Shown: positions 9,062 through 17,886, counted from the first letter of the stretch. The stretch is DNA of 33,583 nt from Bacillus sp. J33 (GCF_000518885.1 NZ_KI912518.1:211-33793); one strand, 5' to 3'. Translations and numbers: made by a program. Notes: a model not told the origin generated them from the sequence alone.

Positions 9062-10756
9062 ATGTCATTCTATACAATCGGCATCGATTATGGAACACAG
9101 TCCGGACGAGCGGTTTTAGTTTCGCTAGCTGATGGGAGGGAAGTGGCTGACCATGTAACACCATATCGGCATGGTGTCATTGATAAGGTGCTTCCGGATT
9201 CCGGAATTGAATTGGGGCATGAGTGGGCGCTTCAGCATCCCAATGATTATATAGATGTGATTAAAAACTCTGTTCCGGCAGTACTGAAGGATTCCGGGAT
9301 TGACCCTGAACTTGTTATCGGAATCGGCATCGACTTCACTGCCTGTACCATGCTGCCGGTGGACTCCCATTCCCTGCCGCTTTGTTTCAGGGAAGATTTA
9401 AAGGCGAATCCGCATAGCTGGATTAAGCTTTGGAAGCATCATGCTGCACAGGATGAAGCAAACAAAATTAACAGAATTGCCGAAGAAAGAGACGAGAAAT
9501 TTTTACCTAGGTACGGCGGGAAAATTTCTTCCGAATGGATGATTGCAAAGGTTTGGCAAATCCTTGATGAAGCACCTGAAATTTATGATGAAACAGATCA
9601 ATTCATTGAAGCAACAGACTGGGTGGTATCGCAATTATGCGGAAATCTTATTCGCAATAGCTGCACGGCGGGGTATAAAGCTCTCTGGCATAAGCAGGAC
9701 GGATACCCGGACAAAGATTTTTTTAAAGCGCTGGATCCCCGTCTGGAGCAATTAATAGATACCAAGCTTCGGGGAAAGGTGGTGCCGCTTGGGACTAAAG
9801 CTGGCACTCTTACAAAGAAAATGGCAGAGATCACTGGCCTGCCTGAAGGAATTGCTGTTGCTGCCGGAAATGTGGATGCTCATGCAGCAGTGCCGGCAAT
9901 GGGTGTAGTAGAGCCTGGAAAAATGGTAATGGCCATGGGCACTTCCATTTGCCATATGCTGCTGGGAGATAAGGAAAGTGAAGTCGAAGGCATGTGCGGA
10001 GTGGTCGAGGATGGCATTATCCCTGGGTTGTTTGGCTATGAAGCAGGCCAATCAGCCGTTGGCGATATTTTTGAATGGTATGTGGAAGAAGGAGTTCCTG
10101 CTTATGTGCAAAAAGAGGCTGAAGAGAAGGGAGTGAATGTTCATCAATACTTGGAGTGGAAAGCTGCTGCTTATAAACCAGGAGAATCCGGTTTACTGGC
10201 ATTGGATTGGTGGAATGGAAACAGGTCGGTTTTAGTTGATACAGAGTTAAGCGGTGTATTGCTTGGAATTACCCTGCGAACGAAGCCTGAAGAAATTTAT
10301 CGTGCTTTATTGGAAGCGACTGCTTTTGGGACCAGGGCCATTGTCGACGCTTTTCAATCAAATGGAATCGCAGTAAACGAATTATATGCTTGTGGAGGGC
10401 TGCCCCAAAAAAACAAGCTCTTGATGCAAATATATGCAGATGTTACTAATCTTCCTATAAAAATTGCAGCGTCTAAACAAACCCCTGCACTGGGAGCGGC
10501 AATGTTTGCTGCAGTAGCGGCAGGAAAAAAACAGGGCGGCTATGATACGATTTTGGAAGCAGCTGAAAAAATGGCGCGAATAAAGGAAGAAGTGATTTTG
10601 CCTATACCTGAAAATACTGTCATTTATGATAAAATATATGAAGAGTATAAACGCTTACATGATTATTTCGGACGTGGCGGAAACGATGTCATGAAGCGTC
10701 TTAAATCATATCGGACGTTATCAGCTAGAGCATTGCAGAATTTGCCGATCGTATAG
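9062..10756 (+). CDS. araB: L-ribulokinase
   Basis: A 564-residue FGGY-family kinase that phosphorylates L-ribulose with ATP. It shows [10 protein letters not shown] (ATP phosphate loop), [13 protein letters not shown], the AraB-typical long insert with [27 protein letters not shown], and the C-terminal FGGY block [12 protein letters not shown]...[10 protein letters not shown]. The length matches Bacillus AraB. ATG 9062 follows AGGGGGATTC, 11 nt after araD, and araA follows after 10 nt. A cre-like sequence lies inside the 3' part of the gene (10646-10659). Confidence 0.96.
   Translation: MSFYTIGIDYGTQSGRAVLVSLADGREVADHVTPYRHGVIDKVLPDSGIELGHEWALQHPNDYIDVIKNSVPAVLKDSGIDPELVIGIGIDFTACTMLPVDSHSLPLCFREDLKANPHSWIKLWKHHAAQDEANKINRIAEERDEKFLPRYGGKISSEWMIAKVWQILDEAPEIYDETDQFIEATDWVVSQLCGNLIRNSCTAGYKALWHKQDGYPDKDFFKALDPRLEQLIDTKLRGKVVPLGTKAGTLTKKMAEITGLPEGIAVAAGNVDAHAAVPAMGVVEPGKMVMAMGTSICHMLLGDKESEVEGMCGVVEDGIIPGLFGYEAGQSAVGDIFEWYVEEGVPAYVQKEAEEKGVNVHQYLEWKAAAYKPGESGLLALDWWNGNRSVLVDTELSGVLLGITLRTKPEEIYRALLEATAFGTRAIVDAFQSNGIAVNELYACGGLPQKNKLLMQIYADVTNLPIKIAASKQTPALGAAMFAAVAAGKKQGGYDTILEAAEKMARIKEEVILPIPENTVIYDKIYEEYKRLHDYFGRGGNDVMKRLKSYRTLSARALQNLPIV
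10646..10659. promoter_or_regulatory. Candidate intragenic cre site in araB
   Basis: TATAAACGCTTACA matches TGWAARCGYTWNCW at 13 of 14 positions. B. subtilis has a functional cre inside araB that works as a transcription roadblock, and this site has a comparable position. It could still be a chance result of coding sequence. Confidence 0.5.
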
Positions 10757-10766
10757 GAGGATTTGC

Positions 10767-12251
10767 ATGTTACAAGTGGGGCCATATCAATTTTGGTTTG
10801 CAGCTGGAAGCCAGCATTTATACGGAGAAAGTGCATTGAAGGAGGTAGAGCGCCATTCAGCGGAAATGGCTAAAGAGTTGAATAAAAGCGGGAACCTTCC
10901 CTTTAAGGTTGAGTTTAAGGCTGTGCTAACAAATGCAGCTGATATACACAGCCTCATTCTGGAAGCAAATTCCAATAAAAGGTGCGCTGGTTTAATTACC
11001 TGGATGCACACATTCTCTCCGGGGAAAATGTGGATTGCGGGCTTGTCTGCCCTCCAAAAACCATTGCTTCACTTACACACACAATATAATCGGGATATCC
11101 CATGGGAATCCATTGATATGGATTTTATGAATCTTAATCAATCGGCACATGGGGATCGCGAATTTGGATTTACAGCTGCACGGCTGAAAGTTTCCAGAAA
11201 AGTCATTTCCGGGTATTGGAAGCACGCCGATGTGCAGAAAAGAATCGGTGAATGGATGAAAACGGCGGTTACTGTATTGGAAAGCCGCCAGCTCAAGGTT
11301 GCCCGCTTTGGCGACAACATGAGAAGCGTAGCAGTCACTGAAGGAGATAAGATTGAAGCCCAAATCAAATTTGGCTGGACTGTAGACTATTTCGGCATCG
11401 GTGATTTAGTTGAAAAGATGAATGAAGTACCAGAGGAGCAGGTATCCCTGCTTTTTGAAGAATATAGGGACTTGTACGAAATGGAGTCTGAAGGCATTGA
11501 GCCGGGGCCGGTTCAAGATTCAATCAAGGAACAGGCCCGGATAGAGCTGGGTTTAAAAGCCTTTTTACAGGAAGGAAACTATACGGCATTTACAACAAAC
11601 TTTGAGGATTTGCATGGGATGAAACAGCTGCCTGGTCTTGCTTCACAGCGTTTAATGGCACAAGGCTACGGATTTGCAGGTGAAGGAGACTGGAAAACAG
11701 CTGCGATGACCCGTTTGGTAAAGATTTTATCTGATAATCGGGATACTTCTTTTATGGAAGATTACACGTATCATTTTGATCCGGAAAATGAAATGGTTTT
11801 CGGTTCGCATATGCTGGAGGTATGCCCATCCATTTCAGCCGCAAAACCAAAGGTTCAGGTACATCCTCTTGGCATAGGAGGCAAGGAAGATCCGGCAAGG
11901 CTGGTATTCGATGGGAAAGCAGGAAATGGGATTGTCGCCTCTTTGGTGGAGGTGGGGAGTCGTTTTCGGCTTGTTCTCAACAAAGTTAAGGCTGTTGAGC
12001 CAATCGCTGAAACGCCTAATCTTCCAGTGGCCAAAGTTTTGTGGAAACCGCTTCCATCTTTAAGTAAGGCTGCTGAAGCATGGATTTATGCAGGCGGATC
12101 CCATCATACTGTCTTTTCCTTATCTGCAACTGCGGAGCAGCTTTATGATATTGCCGAAATATTCAATATCGAGTGTGTGACTATTGATCAGCATACAGAT
12201 ATTTATAAGCTAAGGCAGGAGCTTAAAATGAACGAAGTTATATGGAAATAA
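10767..12251 (+). CDS. araA: L-arabinose isomerase
   Basis: A 494-residue manganese-dependent isomerase of L-arabinose and L-ribulose. It has the AraA opening FWFAAGSQHLYGE, then ITWMHTFSPGKMWI, LHLHTQYNRDIPW, VARFGDNMR and the active-site block FEDLHGMKQLPGLASQRLMAQGYGF carrying Glu and His metal ligands, and ends with the His-containing GGSHHTVFS region. The length equals Bacillus AraA. ATG 10767 follows TAGGAGG. It is the third gene of the operon, followed after 57 nt by araR. Confidence 0.97.
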   Translation: MLQVGPYQFWFAAGSQHLYGESALKEVERHSAEMAKELNKSGNLPFKVEFKAVLTNAADIHSLILEANSNKRCAGLITWMHTFSPGKMWIAGLSALQKPLLHLHTQYNRDIPWESIDMDFMNLNQSAHGDREFGFTAARLKVSRKVISGYWKHADVQKRIGEWMKTAVTVLESRQLKVARFGDNMRSVAVTEGDKIEAQIKFGWTVDYFGIGDLVEKMNEVPEEQVSLLFEEYRDLYEMESEGIEPGPVQDSIKEQARIELGLKAFLQEGNYTAFTTNFEDLHGMKQLPGLASQRLMAQGYGFAGEGDWKTAAMTRLVKILSDNRDTSFMEDYTYHFDPENEMVFGSHMLEVCPSISAAKPKVQVHPLGIGGKEDPARLVFDGKAGNGIVASLVEVGSRFRLVLNKVKAVEPIAETPNLPVAKVLWKPLPSLSKAAEAWIYAGGSHHTVFSLSATAEQLYDIAEIFNIECVTIDQHTDIYKLRQELKMNEVIWK

Positions 12252-12308
12252 CTAATAATAATCTCTGATCGTCAGATCGTTATTTAGAAGATTAACGAGG
12301 TGCAGATT

Positions 12309-13430
12309 GTGGCTGAAACCAAATACAATAGAGTAAAAGAGTGGATAAGAGGAAGGATATTGGATGGCACCTATGCTCCTAAGTCAAAAATCAATTCGGA
12401 AAGCGAATTAATGAAACAATTCGGAGTAAGCCGCCACACAGTTCGAATCGCCATTGGGGAACTGGTCAGTGAAGGCTGGCTGTATACTGAACAAGGTGCA
12501 GGGACATTTTGTGCCGATCGGTCTTCACGTGAGGAAGCGCCGAAGTTTAGGCAAAAGAAAATCGCCATTATCACAACCTATATTTCTGATTATATCTTTC
12601 CTTCCATTATCCGCGGAGCTGAAGCTGAAATCAGTAAGGAAGGGTACCAGGTCAGTTTGTTCAGCACAAATAATGACCACGAAAATGAGAAACGGATACT
12701 GGAAACTGTGACCGCTCAGAGATTTGATGGCGTCATCATTGAGGCGACGCAAAGTGCCACTTCCAATCCCAATATCAATTACTATTTAAACCTGGACTTG
12801 CTTGGTATTCCTTATATTATGATAAACGCTTATTATGATGAGCTGGAACCTGTCAGCGTCATCATGGACGATGAAAAAGGCGGCTTTTTGCAAACCGAAC
12901 ATCTAATCAAATTGGGACACCGAAACATTGCAGGATTTTTCAAAACAGATGACTTACAAGGGGCCAAACGAATGAAGGGGTATATTAAAGCTCTTCGTGA
13001 GAATGGAATTCCAGTGAATCCTAAAAATATTGTTACCTATAATACGGCTGAGAAGACATCCAAACCGGTGGAAAACTTAAAAAGCATGTTGGATTCATCA
13101 GAAAAGCCAACTGGCATTGTCAGCTATAATGACGAATTGGCCATGAAGCTGCTGGATGTCTTCAGGCAGAAAGAGATGACTGTTCCTGATGATATTTCAA
13201 TCGTAGGATTCGATAATTCGTTTTTTGCAGACGTTTCCGAAGTAAAGCTAACTTCGGTTGATCACCCCAAGAGCGAGCTTGGACAGCTGGCTGCCCGAAT
13301 GATCTTGAAGATGATTTCTAAAGGGAGAAGCTCCAAGCAGGGGGCTGCTGTAAAATCCTATGTATTTGAGCCAAATCTGATTGTAAGGAATTCTACTAAA
13401 AGTTTGGAAAAACCTGTTCATACTGAATAA
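12309..13430 (+). CDS. araR: Arabinose operon repressor AraR (GntR-HTH/LacI-fold chimera)
   Basis: A 373-residue transcriptional repressor. The N-terminal winged helix is GntR type (KINSESELMKQFGVSRHTVRIAIGELVSEGWLYTEQGAGTF). The rest is a LacI-type sugar-binding domain (IAIITTYISDYIFPSIIRGAE, DGVIIEATQS, DDISIVGFDNSFFADV), the architecture that defines AraR. The likely start is GTG 12309, 6 nt after GAGGTG; GTG 12300 overlaps that site. It lies within the ara operon, so it should be autoregulated through the boxes at 8122 and 8296. The two other boxes (1567, 1760) link it to the transporter operon. L-arabinose is the expected inducer. Confidence 0.93.
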   Translation: MAETKYNRVKEWIRGRILDGTYAPKSKINSESELMKQFGVSRHTVRIAIGELVSEGWLYTEQGAGTFCADRSSREEAPKFRQKKIAIITTYISDYIFPSIIRGAEAEISKEGYQVSLFSTNNDHENEKRILETVTAQRFDGVIIEATQSATSNPNINYYLNLDLLGIPYIMINAYYDELEPVSVIMDDEKGGFLQTEHLIKLGHRNIAGFFKTDDLQGAKRMKGYIKALRENGIPVNPKNIVTYNTAEKTSKPVENLKSMLDSSEKPTGIVSYNDELAMKLLDVFRQKEMTVPDDISIVGFDNSFFADVSEVKLTSVDHPKSELGQLAARMILKMISKGRSSKQGAAVKSYVFEPNLIVRNSTKSLEKPVHTE

Positions 13431-13463
13431 AAATGTGCTGGAGGCTAATACCAGCACATTTTT
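13431..13463 (+). terminator. Rho-independent terminator after araR
   Basis: An 11-bp perfect stem (AAATGTGCTGG, 13431-13441, with CCAGCACATTT, 13451-13461) with a 9-nt loop and a short T-run begins directly after the araR stop. Only 24 nt remain before the xylB start. Confidence 0.88.
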
Positions 13464-13487
13464 ACTAATAGGGGGACGGTGAGGAAG

Positions 13488-14981
13488 ATGAAATATGTTA
13501 TTGGAGTTGATTTAGGAACAAGTGCTGTAAAAGCGTTACTGATGAATCAGCAAGGAGAGGTGTGCAGGGAAGCTTCGAAGTCATATCCCTCCATTCAGGA
13601 GAAGTCCGGCTATAGCGAGCAAAACCCGGAGGAGTGGGTGGCGAAGACGATCCTTGCCATAAAAGAGATAGTTTCAGGATTGGATGCGGCAAGTGTTGAA
13701 GGGATCAGCTTTTCAGGACAAATGCATGGACTGGTTCTCCTCGATCGCAATCACCGGGTGCTCCGCAATGCCATTCTATGGAACGATACACGAACAACCA
13801 GACAATGCCGGGAAATCTATGAGCTTGCAGGTGAAACGCGATTACTGGAACTTGCAAAAAACCCTGCACGTGAAGGATTTACCCTTCCAAAGCTTTTATG
13901 GGTAAAAGAAAATGAACCGGACATTTACAGGAAAGCGGCCATTTTTTTATTGCCAAAGGATTATCTGCGCTATCGTTTGACGGGAGAAATCCATAGTGAG
14001 TATTCAGATGCAGCCGGGACATTGCTGCTGAATATCAGTGAGAAAAAGTGGAGCCGGGAGATCTGTGAAGCGGTTGGGATCGATATGAGTCTTTGTCCGC
14101 CACTAATAGAATCAAGCGGTTTTGCCGGTTATGTAACACCGGTGATCGCTCAGGAAACAGGGCTGTCTGAAAAAGTGAAAGTATTTGCCGGCGGTGCTGA
14201 TAACGCCTGTGGAGCAATAGGCTCTGGGATTTTAGAAGAGGGGAAAACACTATGCAGCATTGGAACATCCGGAGTGGTTCTTTCCTATGAAGAAAGGAAT
14301 GAGCGGGACTTTAACGGAAAGGTTCATTATTTTAATCATTGTCAAAAAGATGCCTATTATACAATGGGTGTTACATTGGCAGCAGGGCATAGCCTGAGCT
14401 GGTTTAAGGATGTTTTTGCGGCGGATGAAGAGTTTGATAGCTTGCTGAAAGGTCTCGCCGATGTGCCGATCGGGGCTAATGGACTGTTATTTACCCCTTA
14501 CATATCAGGTGAAAGAACTCCTTATGCCGATTCAGTCATTCGTGGAAGCTTTATTGGAATAGATGCTTCTCATGAGAGAATCGACTTTGTGAGGGCGGTG
14601 ATTGAAGGGATTACTTTTTCATTAAATGAATCTGTAGAAATCTTCAGGGACTGCGGCAAAAAAATCGATTCTATCATATCGATCGGCGGCGGGGCTAAGA
14701 ATGATGTGTGGCTGCAAATTCAGGCAGACATTTTTAATGCAAAAATCTTGAAGCTTGCCACCGAACAAGGTCCTGGTGTTGGCGCAGCCATGCTTGCTGC
14801 CCATGGCTGCAGGTGGTATGCGTCATTAAAAGAATGCTCAGATGTATTTACACAAGTCGAGAAAACCTATGAACCTATTAAAGAGAATGCTGACCAATAT
14901 AAGGAATTGTACGGTCTTTATAAACGGGTCTATCAGCAGACAAGAGAGTTAAATGAGGGGCTTACACGCTTTAGGTATTAA
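13488..14981 (+). CDS. xylB: Xylulokinase
   Basis: A 497-residue FGGY kinase that makes D-xylulose 5-phosphate. It shows IGVDLGTSAVKALL, the SFSGQMHGLVLLD segment, LWNDTRTTRQC, PKDYLRYRLTG, GGADNACGAIGSG, TPYISGERTPYAD and SIGGGAKNDVWLQI, all typical of Bacillus XylB in order and length. ATG 13488 gives the family start MKYVIGVDLG; an in-frame GTG at 13479 is possible but poorly spaced. It follows the araR terminator with no room for a full promoter, so expression probably depends on read-through. There is no xylA in the window, so D-xylulose from the lyxose-isomerase-like enzyme at 7570 is the likely substrate. A weak hairpin (14981-14995) without a T-run follows. Confidence 0.94.
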   Translation: MKYVIGVDLGTSAVKALLMNQQGEVCREASKSYPSIQEKSGYSEQNPEEWVAKTILAIKEIVSGLDAASVEGISFSGQMHGLVLLDRNHRVLRNAILWNDTRTTRQCREIYELAGETRLLELAKNPAREGFTLPKLLWVKENEPDIYRKAAIFLLPKDYLRYRLTGEIHSEYSDAAGTLLLNISEKKWSREICEAVGIDMSLCPPLIESSGFAGYVTPVIAQETGLSEKVKVFAGGADNACGAIGSGILEEGKTLCSIGTSGVVLSYEERNERDFNGKVHYFNHCQKDAYYTMGVTLAAGHSLSWFKDVFAADEEFDSLLKGLADVPIGANGLLFTPYISGERTPYADSVIRGSFIGIDASHERIDFVRAVIEGITFSLNESVEIFRDCGKKIDSIISIGGGAKNDVWLQIQADIFNAKILKLATEQGPGVGAAMLAAHGCRWYASLKECSDVFTQVEKTYEPIKENADQYKELYGLYKRVYQQTRELNEGLTRFRY

Positions 14982-15058
14982 GGGCACCAAGCCCTACTCA
15001 GGTTTTGTTGATTTAGGTAAAAAGTCACAAAAATATCTTTTATTCAGGCAATTCATGG

Positions 15059-15064
15059 TATAAA
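15059..15064 (+). promoter_or_regulatory. Candidate extended -10 promoter of the riboswitch transcript
   Basis: TGGTATAAA contains an extended -10 (TG-N-TATAAA) 22 nt upstream of the predicted aptamer. No good -35 hexamer is visible. A start near 15071 would give an RNA of roughly 370 nt ending at the terminator at 15406-15437. Confidence 0.45.
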
Positions 15065-15085
15065 ATGGAGACAAATGCACATAGA

Positions 15086-15178
15086 TCGTATGATAAAGGC
15101 AAAGTCGCTGAAAGGTGATGACGCAAAACTAGAGGGGCTAAAGTCTTATGGCCATGCCAGCCAGTTTCCGAATACGGA
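15086..15178 (+). ncRNA. Class I cyclic-di-GMP riboswitch (GEMM-I aptamer)
   Basis: The conserved GEMM-I blocks occur in order: AAAGGCAAA (15095-15103), a 6-bp stem GUCGCU/GGUGAU capped by a GAAA tetraloop, GACGCAAA right after it, GGGGCTAAAG, and GCCAGCCAGTTTCCG at the 3' side. The closing stem is supported by CGTAT (15087-15091) pairing with ATACG (15172-15176). An alternative hairpin TCCG-AATA-CGGA (15167-15178) would compete with that stem, as an expression platform should. The orientation is +. GEMM-I RNAs bind c-di-GMP and usually control motility, matrix or c-di-GMP genes. Here no recognisable gene follows on the + strand before the terminator at 15406. The 460-bp interval 14982-15441 holds only this RNA, its promoter, a doubtful ORF and the terminator. 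Confidence 0.85.
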
Positions 15179-15402
15179 CTCCTGCGATATATGTAGATGG
15201 GGAGAATGGTGTAATATATCCAATCCATAAAATTAGATTGTATTGGCATGTTTTTCAGCAAATACATCATGAGCTGCTGGTAGATGGCTGTCTTTGTAAC
15301 GAATTGAGGCAGAAGTACCTGTCCAGGATTTCTTATCATAAAGAGAAGGTTTCTTTGCTTAAATGCAGACTTAACAGCCGAACAAACAAAATAGAATGCT
15401 AA
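15148..15402 (+). CDS. Doubtful 84-residue ORF starting inside the riboswitch aptamer
   Basis: I do not recognise this ORF. It would start at ATG 15148 within the 3' half of the c-di-GMP aptamer, with an AGAGGGG sequence about 10 nt upstream that is itself part of the aptamer. The predicted product (MAMPASFRIRTPAIYVDG..., ending LNSRTNKIEC) has no signal peptide, membrane segment or repeat and is fairly basic. It ends 3 nt before the bidirectional terminator hairpin. If translated, ligand-induced folding would hide its start, giving direct translational control. It could as easily be a chance frame in a regulatory RNA. Confidence 0.25.
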   Translation: MAMPASFRIRTPAIYVDGENGVIYPIHKIRLYWHVFQQIHHELLVDGCLCNELRQKYLSRISYHKEKVSLLKCRLNSRTNKIEC

Positions 15403-15405
15403 AGC

Positions 15406-15437
15406 AAAGCCTGCCGAATTGCAAGTCGGCAGGCTTT
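15406..15437. terminator. Bidirectional terminator between the riboswitch RNA and the chemotaxis receptor gene
   Basis: A perfect 12-bp stem (AAAGCCTGCCGA, 15406-15417; TCGGCAGGCTTT, 15426-15437) with an 8-nt loop lies 4 nt past the receptor stop on the - strand. It has a TTT-containing tail on each side, so it can end both convergent transcripts. Confidence 0.85.
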
Positions 15438-15441
15438 CCAT

Positions 15442-17439
15442 TTAGTTGACTTTAAATTTCTTCACGGATTCCAAAAGCTCTTCAGCCATATGTGACAGGG
15501 ACACTGCGGAAGCGGCTATTTCCTCCATGGAAGCAAGCTGCTCTTCTGTGGCTGCAGAAACATCCTGGCTTTCTGCTGTAGTGATGGCTGCGACTTCTTC
15601 GATGGCGTTGACGATACTGACAACCTGTTCGGCGCCGTCTGTAAGCTCTTTAATGGAAGAGGTCACTTCTTGAATCTGGCTTGCTACCGTATCAGCGAAC
15701 TGCTGGATATGGGTGAAAGCTTCCCCGGCGTTTCCGACCAGTTCAATTCCTTTTTCCACTTCCTCTGTTCCGGTGTCCATGGACTGAATTGCTTTGCTTG
15801 TATCAGCCTGGATCGATGAAATCAGTTCGCGAATGCTTTCCGTAGATTTTGAGGACTGCTCCGCAAGTTTCCGGACTTCCTCTGCAACCACTGCAAAACC
15901 CCGGCCATGCTCGCCGGCACGAGCCGCTTCGATGGCAGCATTCAAGGCCAATAGATTGGTCTGATCTGCTATTTCAGAAATAACATTGATAATTTGGCCA
16001 ATCTCATTGGATCTGCTTCCGAGAGTATGAATCGTCTTGCCCAAATCCCTAACGGTATGGCTGATGTTGTTCATCTGGGAAGAGGATAATTCAATCGCCT
16101 GATTTCCTCTTAATACGATTTCATTTGTTTTGGAAGCCGTTTCAGCAACGACATTTGAGTTCTCCATGATTCGCTTGATGCGTTCAGACATCTCTTTTAC
16201 AACGACATTGCTTTCCTTTACTTTGCTGGTTTGCTGTTCTGTGGCTGAAGCCACTTCCTGGATGGAGTTGGCCACTTGCTCGGTTGCCATATTGTTTTGC
16301 TCGGAGCTTGCTGTCAGCTCTTCGGATGCAGACGCCAAATGAACTGCTTTCTCTCCGACCTGGGAGATCAGGAGCTGAAGGGAAGAGACCATTTTATTGA
16401 AGCTTTCGCCCAGTTTGCCGATTTCATCCTTGCTTCTTATCTCAAATTTTTGAGTCAAATCACCCTCGCTGACTTTATCGGTTGCCAGCATAAGTGTGTT
16501 TAATGGACGGGTGATCGAACGGACAACAAAATAGGAAATGGCCGCTCCGGCTAAAATAAAGATTGCTACAATGATCAGTGTGGAAACTAGAATCGGATTT
16601 GCTGCCTCAGTCGTTTCCTCCAGATTCATGGTTCCAATAATCTTCATGCCGGTCAGGCTGTTGGTTGTTGTCTTCATTTCTTTCATCATGCCGTTCAGTT
16701 CATAGGACACTTGAGCCTTTTCTTTTTCCAGTACATCCTTAACCCAGCTGCCTTTCGCTTCCGCTCCAGGCTCTTCTGTCGGATGGACGAGATAATGTCC
16801 CTCTGCACTTACGATAAACGGATAGCCTTCCTTTCCGATTTTTATTCCTGAAGTGATTTCCTTCAGAGCGGCAAGGCTCAGGTCAATCCCAACTACACCC
16901 GAATTGTCCTTTAAACGCTTCGCTACTGTAATCAGAATATCTCCGCTGGCAGCATCCAAATACGGTTCAGTGATGAAGGCTTCTCCGTTATGCTCTTCTG
17001 CCCCTTTATACCACGGGCGTGTTCTGGCATCGAAGTCAGCAGGCAGGTCAGCTGGCGGATAGATGACCAAGTCACCTTCATTTGAGCCTGCATAGATTGA
17101 AATAACCTCCGGATGCAGCTCTTTATACTGCTTGAAGGAGTTCACAGTGCCTGGTGTATTTGTCTCAGAGCTGAATCCGCCATCCAGATTTCCTGCATAG
17201 AATATGGCATCATTAATCTTGGAATCTATAAAATTAGTTAGAAGCTTATCAATGACTTTCACGTTTTCCTCTAAACTAATTTCAATTTGCCCTTTAATCT
17301 CCTGTTTGGCATTGAAATAAGAAATAAGTCCAATCGATACAGATGGGATCAATAAAATAAAGACAAATGAGAGGATAAGCCTCTTCTTAATCGTCATTGA
17401 TAAAACTCGCTTTTTTCTTGTCTTTTTTTGTTTTTCCAT
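15442..17439 (-). CDS. Methyl-accepting chemotaxis protein with extracellular Cache-type sensor
   Basis: A 665-residue membrane chemoreceptor. After a basic N-terminus comes TM1 (about residues 21-42, [20 protein letters not shown]), then an extracellular region of about 240 residues with the dCache pattern ([49 protein letters not shown]). TM2 lies at about 282-305, followed by a HAMP domain and a long cytoplasmic coiled coil. The hairpin tip at about 484-525 contains [21 protein letters not shown] and [15 protein letters not shown], which bind CheA/CheW. Its AAGGAGAAAG site lies 11 nt before ATG. No promoter fits in the 26-nt gap upstream, so it is probably co-transcribed with the small ORF at 17466 from the SigD-type promoter at 17860. 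dCache receptors bind small metabolites; the ligand is unknown. Confidence 0.93.
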   Translation of the reverse strand: MEKQKKTRKKRVLSMTIKKRLILSFVFILLIPSVSIGLISYFNAKQEIKGQIEISLEENVKVIDKLLTNFIDSKINDAIFYAGNLDGGFSSETNTPGTVNSFKQYKELHPEVISIYAGSNEGDLVIYPPADLPADFDARTRPWYKGAEEHNGEAFITEPYLDAASGDILITVAKRLKDNSGVVGIDLSLAALKEITSGIKIGKEGYPFIVSAEGHYLVHPTEEPGAEAKGSWVKDVLEKEKAQVSYELNGMMKEMKTTTNSLTGMKIIGTMNLEETTEAANPILVSTLIIVAIFILAGAAISYFVVRSITRPLNTLMLATDKVSEGDLTQKFEIRSKDEIGKLGESFNKMVSSLQLLISQVGEKAVHLASASEELTASSEQNNMATEQVANSIQEVASATEQQTSKVKESNVVVKEMSERIKRIMENSNVVAETASKTNEIVLRGNQAIELSSSQMNNISHTVRDLGKTIHTLGSRSNEIGQIINVISEIADQTNLLALNAAIEAARAGEHGRGFAVVAEEVRKLAEQSSKSTESIRELISSIQADTSKAIQSMDTGTEEVEKGIELVGNAGEAFTHIQQFADTVASQIQEVTSSIKELTDGAEQVVSIVNAIEEVAAITTAESQDVSAATEEQLASMEEIAASAVSLSHMAEELLESVKKFKVN

Positions 17440-17465
17440 AAATTTGTCTTTCTCCTTGTAAAAGT

Positions 17466-17741
17466 TTAGGTGTGAATGGTTATATGGTTCATGACGCTTT
17501 CCAGCTTTTCTTCCACAATGCTGGCATCCTCTATATGCTGGATGATTAAGCCATTCACCTCGTTAAAAATGGCTTTGGTATTCTCGATCTTTCCTGCCGC
17601 CGCATGAGAATGTTTTTCCTGATCAAGGATTGTTTCGTTTGCCTCCATGACGCTTCGCTTAACACTTTTTACCAGGCCGGCAATATGATCAATTTTTGAA
17701 GTGGTCTGGCTGCTTAGCGTGATACCTTCCTTAATCTGCAT
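17466..17741 (-). CDS. Small helical protein resembling a receptor signalling-domain fragment
   Basis: A 91-residue, largely alpha-helical protein ([19 protein letters not shown], later [18 protein letters not shown]). It resembles a piece of an MCP-type helical domain but lacks the conserved hairpin tip. I do not recognise it as a named family. It lies 26 nt upstream of the chemoreceptor gene in the same direction. Its ATG overlaps the end of a 16-codon ORF (17781-17731, [16 protein letters not shown]) that has a leucine-zipper-like pattern and a GGAG site. The two frames differ by one base, so they may be one gene broken by an indel or a translationally coupled leader and gene. A chemotaxis-linked role is inference from position and the SigD-type promoter. 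Confidence 0.6.
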   Translation of the reverse strand: MQIKEGITLSSQTTSKIDHIAGLVKSVKRSVMEANETILDQEKHSHAAAGKIENTKAIFNEVNGLIIQHIEDASIVEEKLESVMNHITIHT

Positions 17742-17781
17742 TCTGCTGCCTCAAAAGTTCAATCTCCTCCCTTAGTTTCAT
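17731..17781 (-). CDS. 16-codon ORF, possible 5' exon-like fragment or leader of the small helical protein
   Basis: ATG 17781 is preceded by TTTGGAGAATGAG. The ORF reads [16 protein letters not shown] and stops at 17731, overlapping the next ATG (17741) in the +1 frame. Heptad-like charge and leucine spacing resembles the start of a coiled coil that could continue in the next ORF. A frameshift relative to related strains is the simplest explanation. Translational coupling is the alternative. Confidence 0.35.
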   Translation of the reverse strand: MKLREEIELLRQQNAD

Positions 17782-17859
17782 ATTCTCATTCTCCAAAGCT
17801 TCTATTTTCCTTCCAGAAAAATAAACCCCTCATTTCCATCGGTTTTATTCCCATTCATT

Positions 17860-17886
17860 ATATCGGCAAAAATTGTAGAATCTTGT
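17860..17886 (-). promoter_or_regulatory. SigD-type (motility sigma) promoter for the small ORF and chemoreceptor
   Basis: On the - strand GCCGATAT (17867 to 17860) is a perfect match to the SigD -10 element. The -35 at 15-bp spacing is ACAA (17886 to 17883), a 2-of-4 match to TAAA. Its place about 80 nt before the first ORF of a chemoreceptor operon strengthens the call. The 347-bp interval 17742-18088 otherwise holds the divergent promoter region at 18015-18057. Confidence 0.65.

Noticed and set aside
12252..12308. AraR box or separate promoter in front of araR
   Set aside because: The gap has a short CTGA-TCG-TCAG repeat but no GTACGTAC-like core and no -35/-10 pair; araR is best read as part of the ara operon.
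15040..15441. 133-residue - strand frame opposite the riboswitch
   Set aside because: It spans the terminator hairpin and the complement of the aptamer, has no ribosome binding site or recognisable family, and is an antisense shadow.
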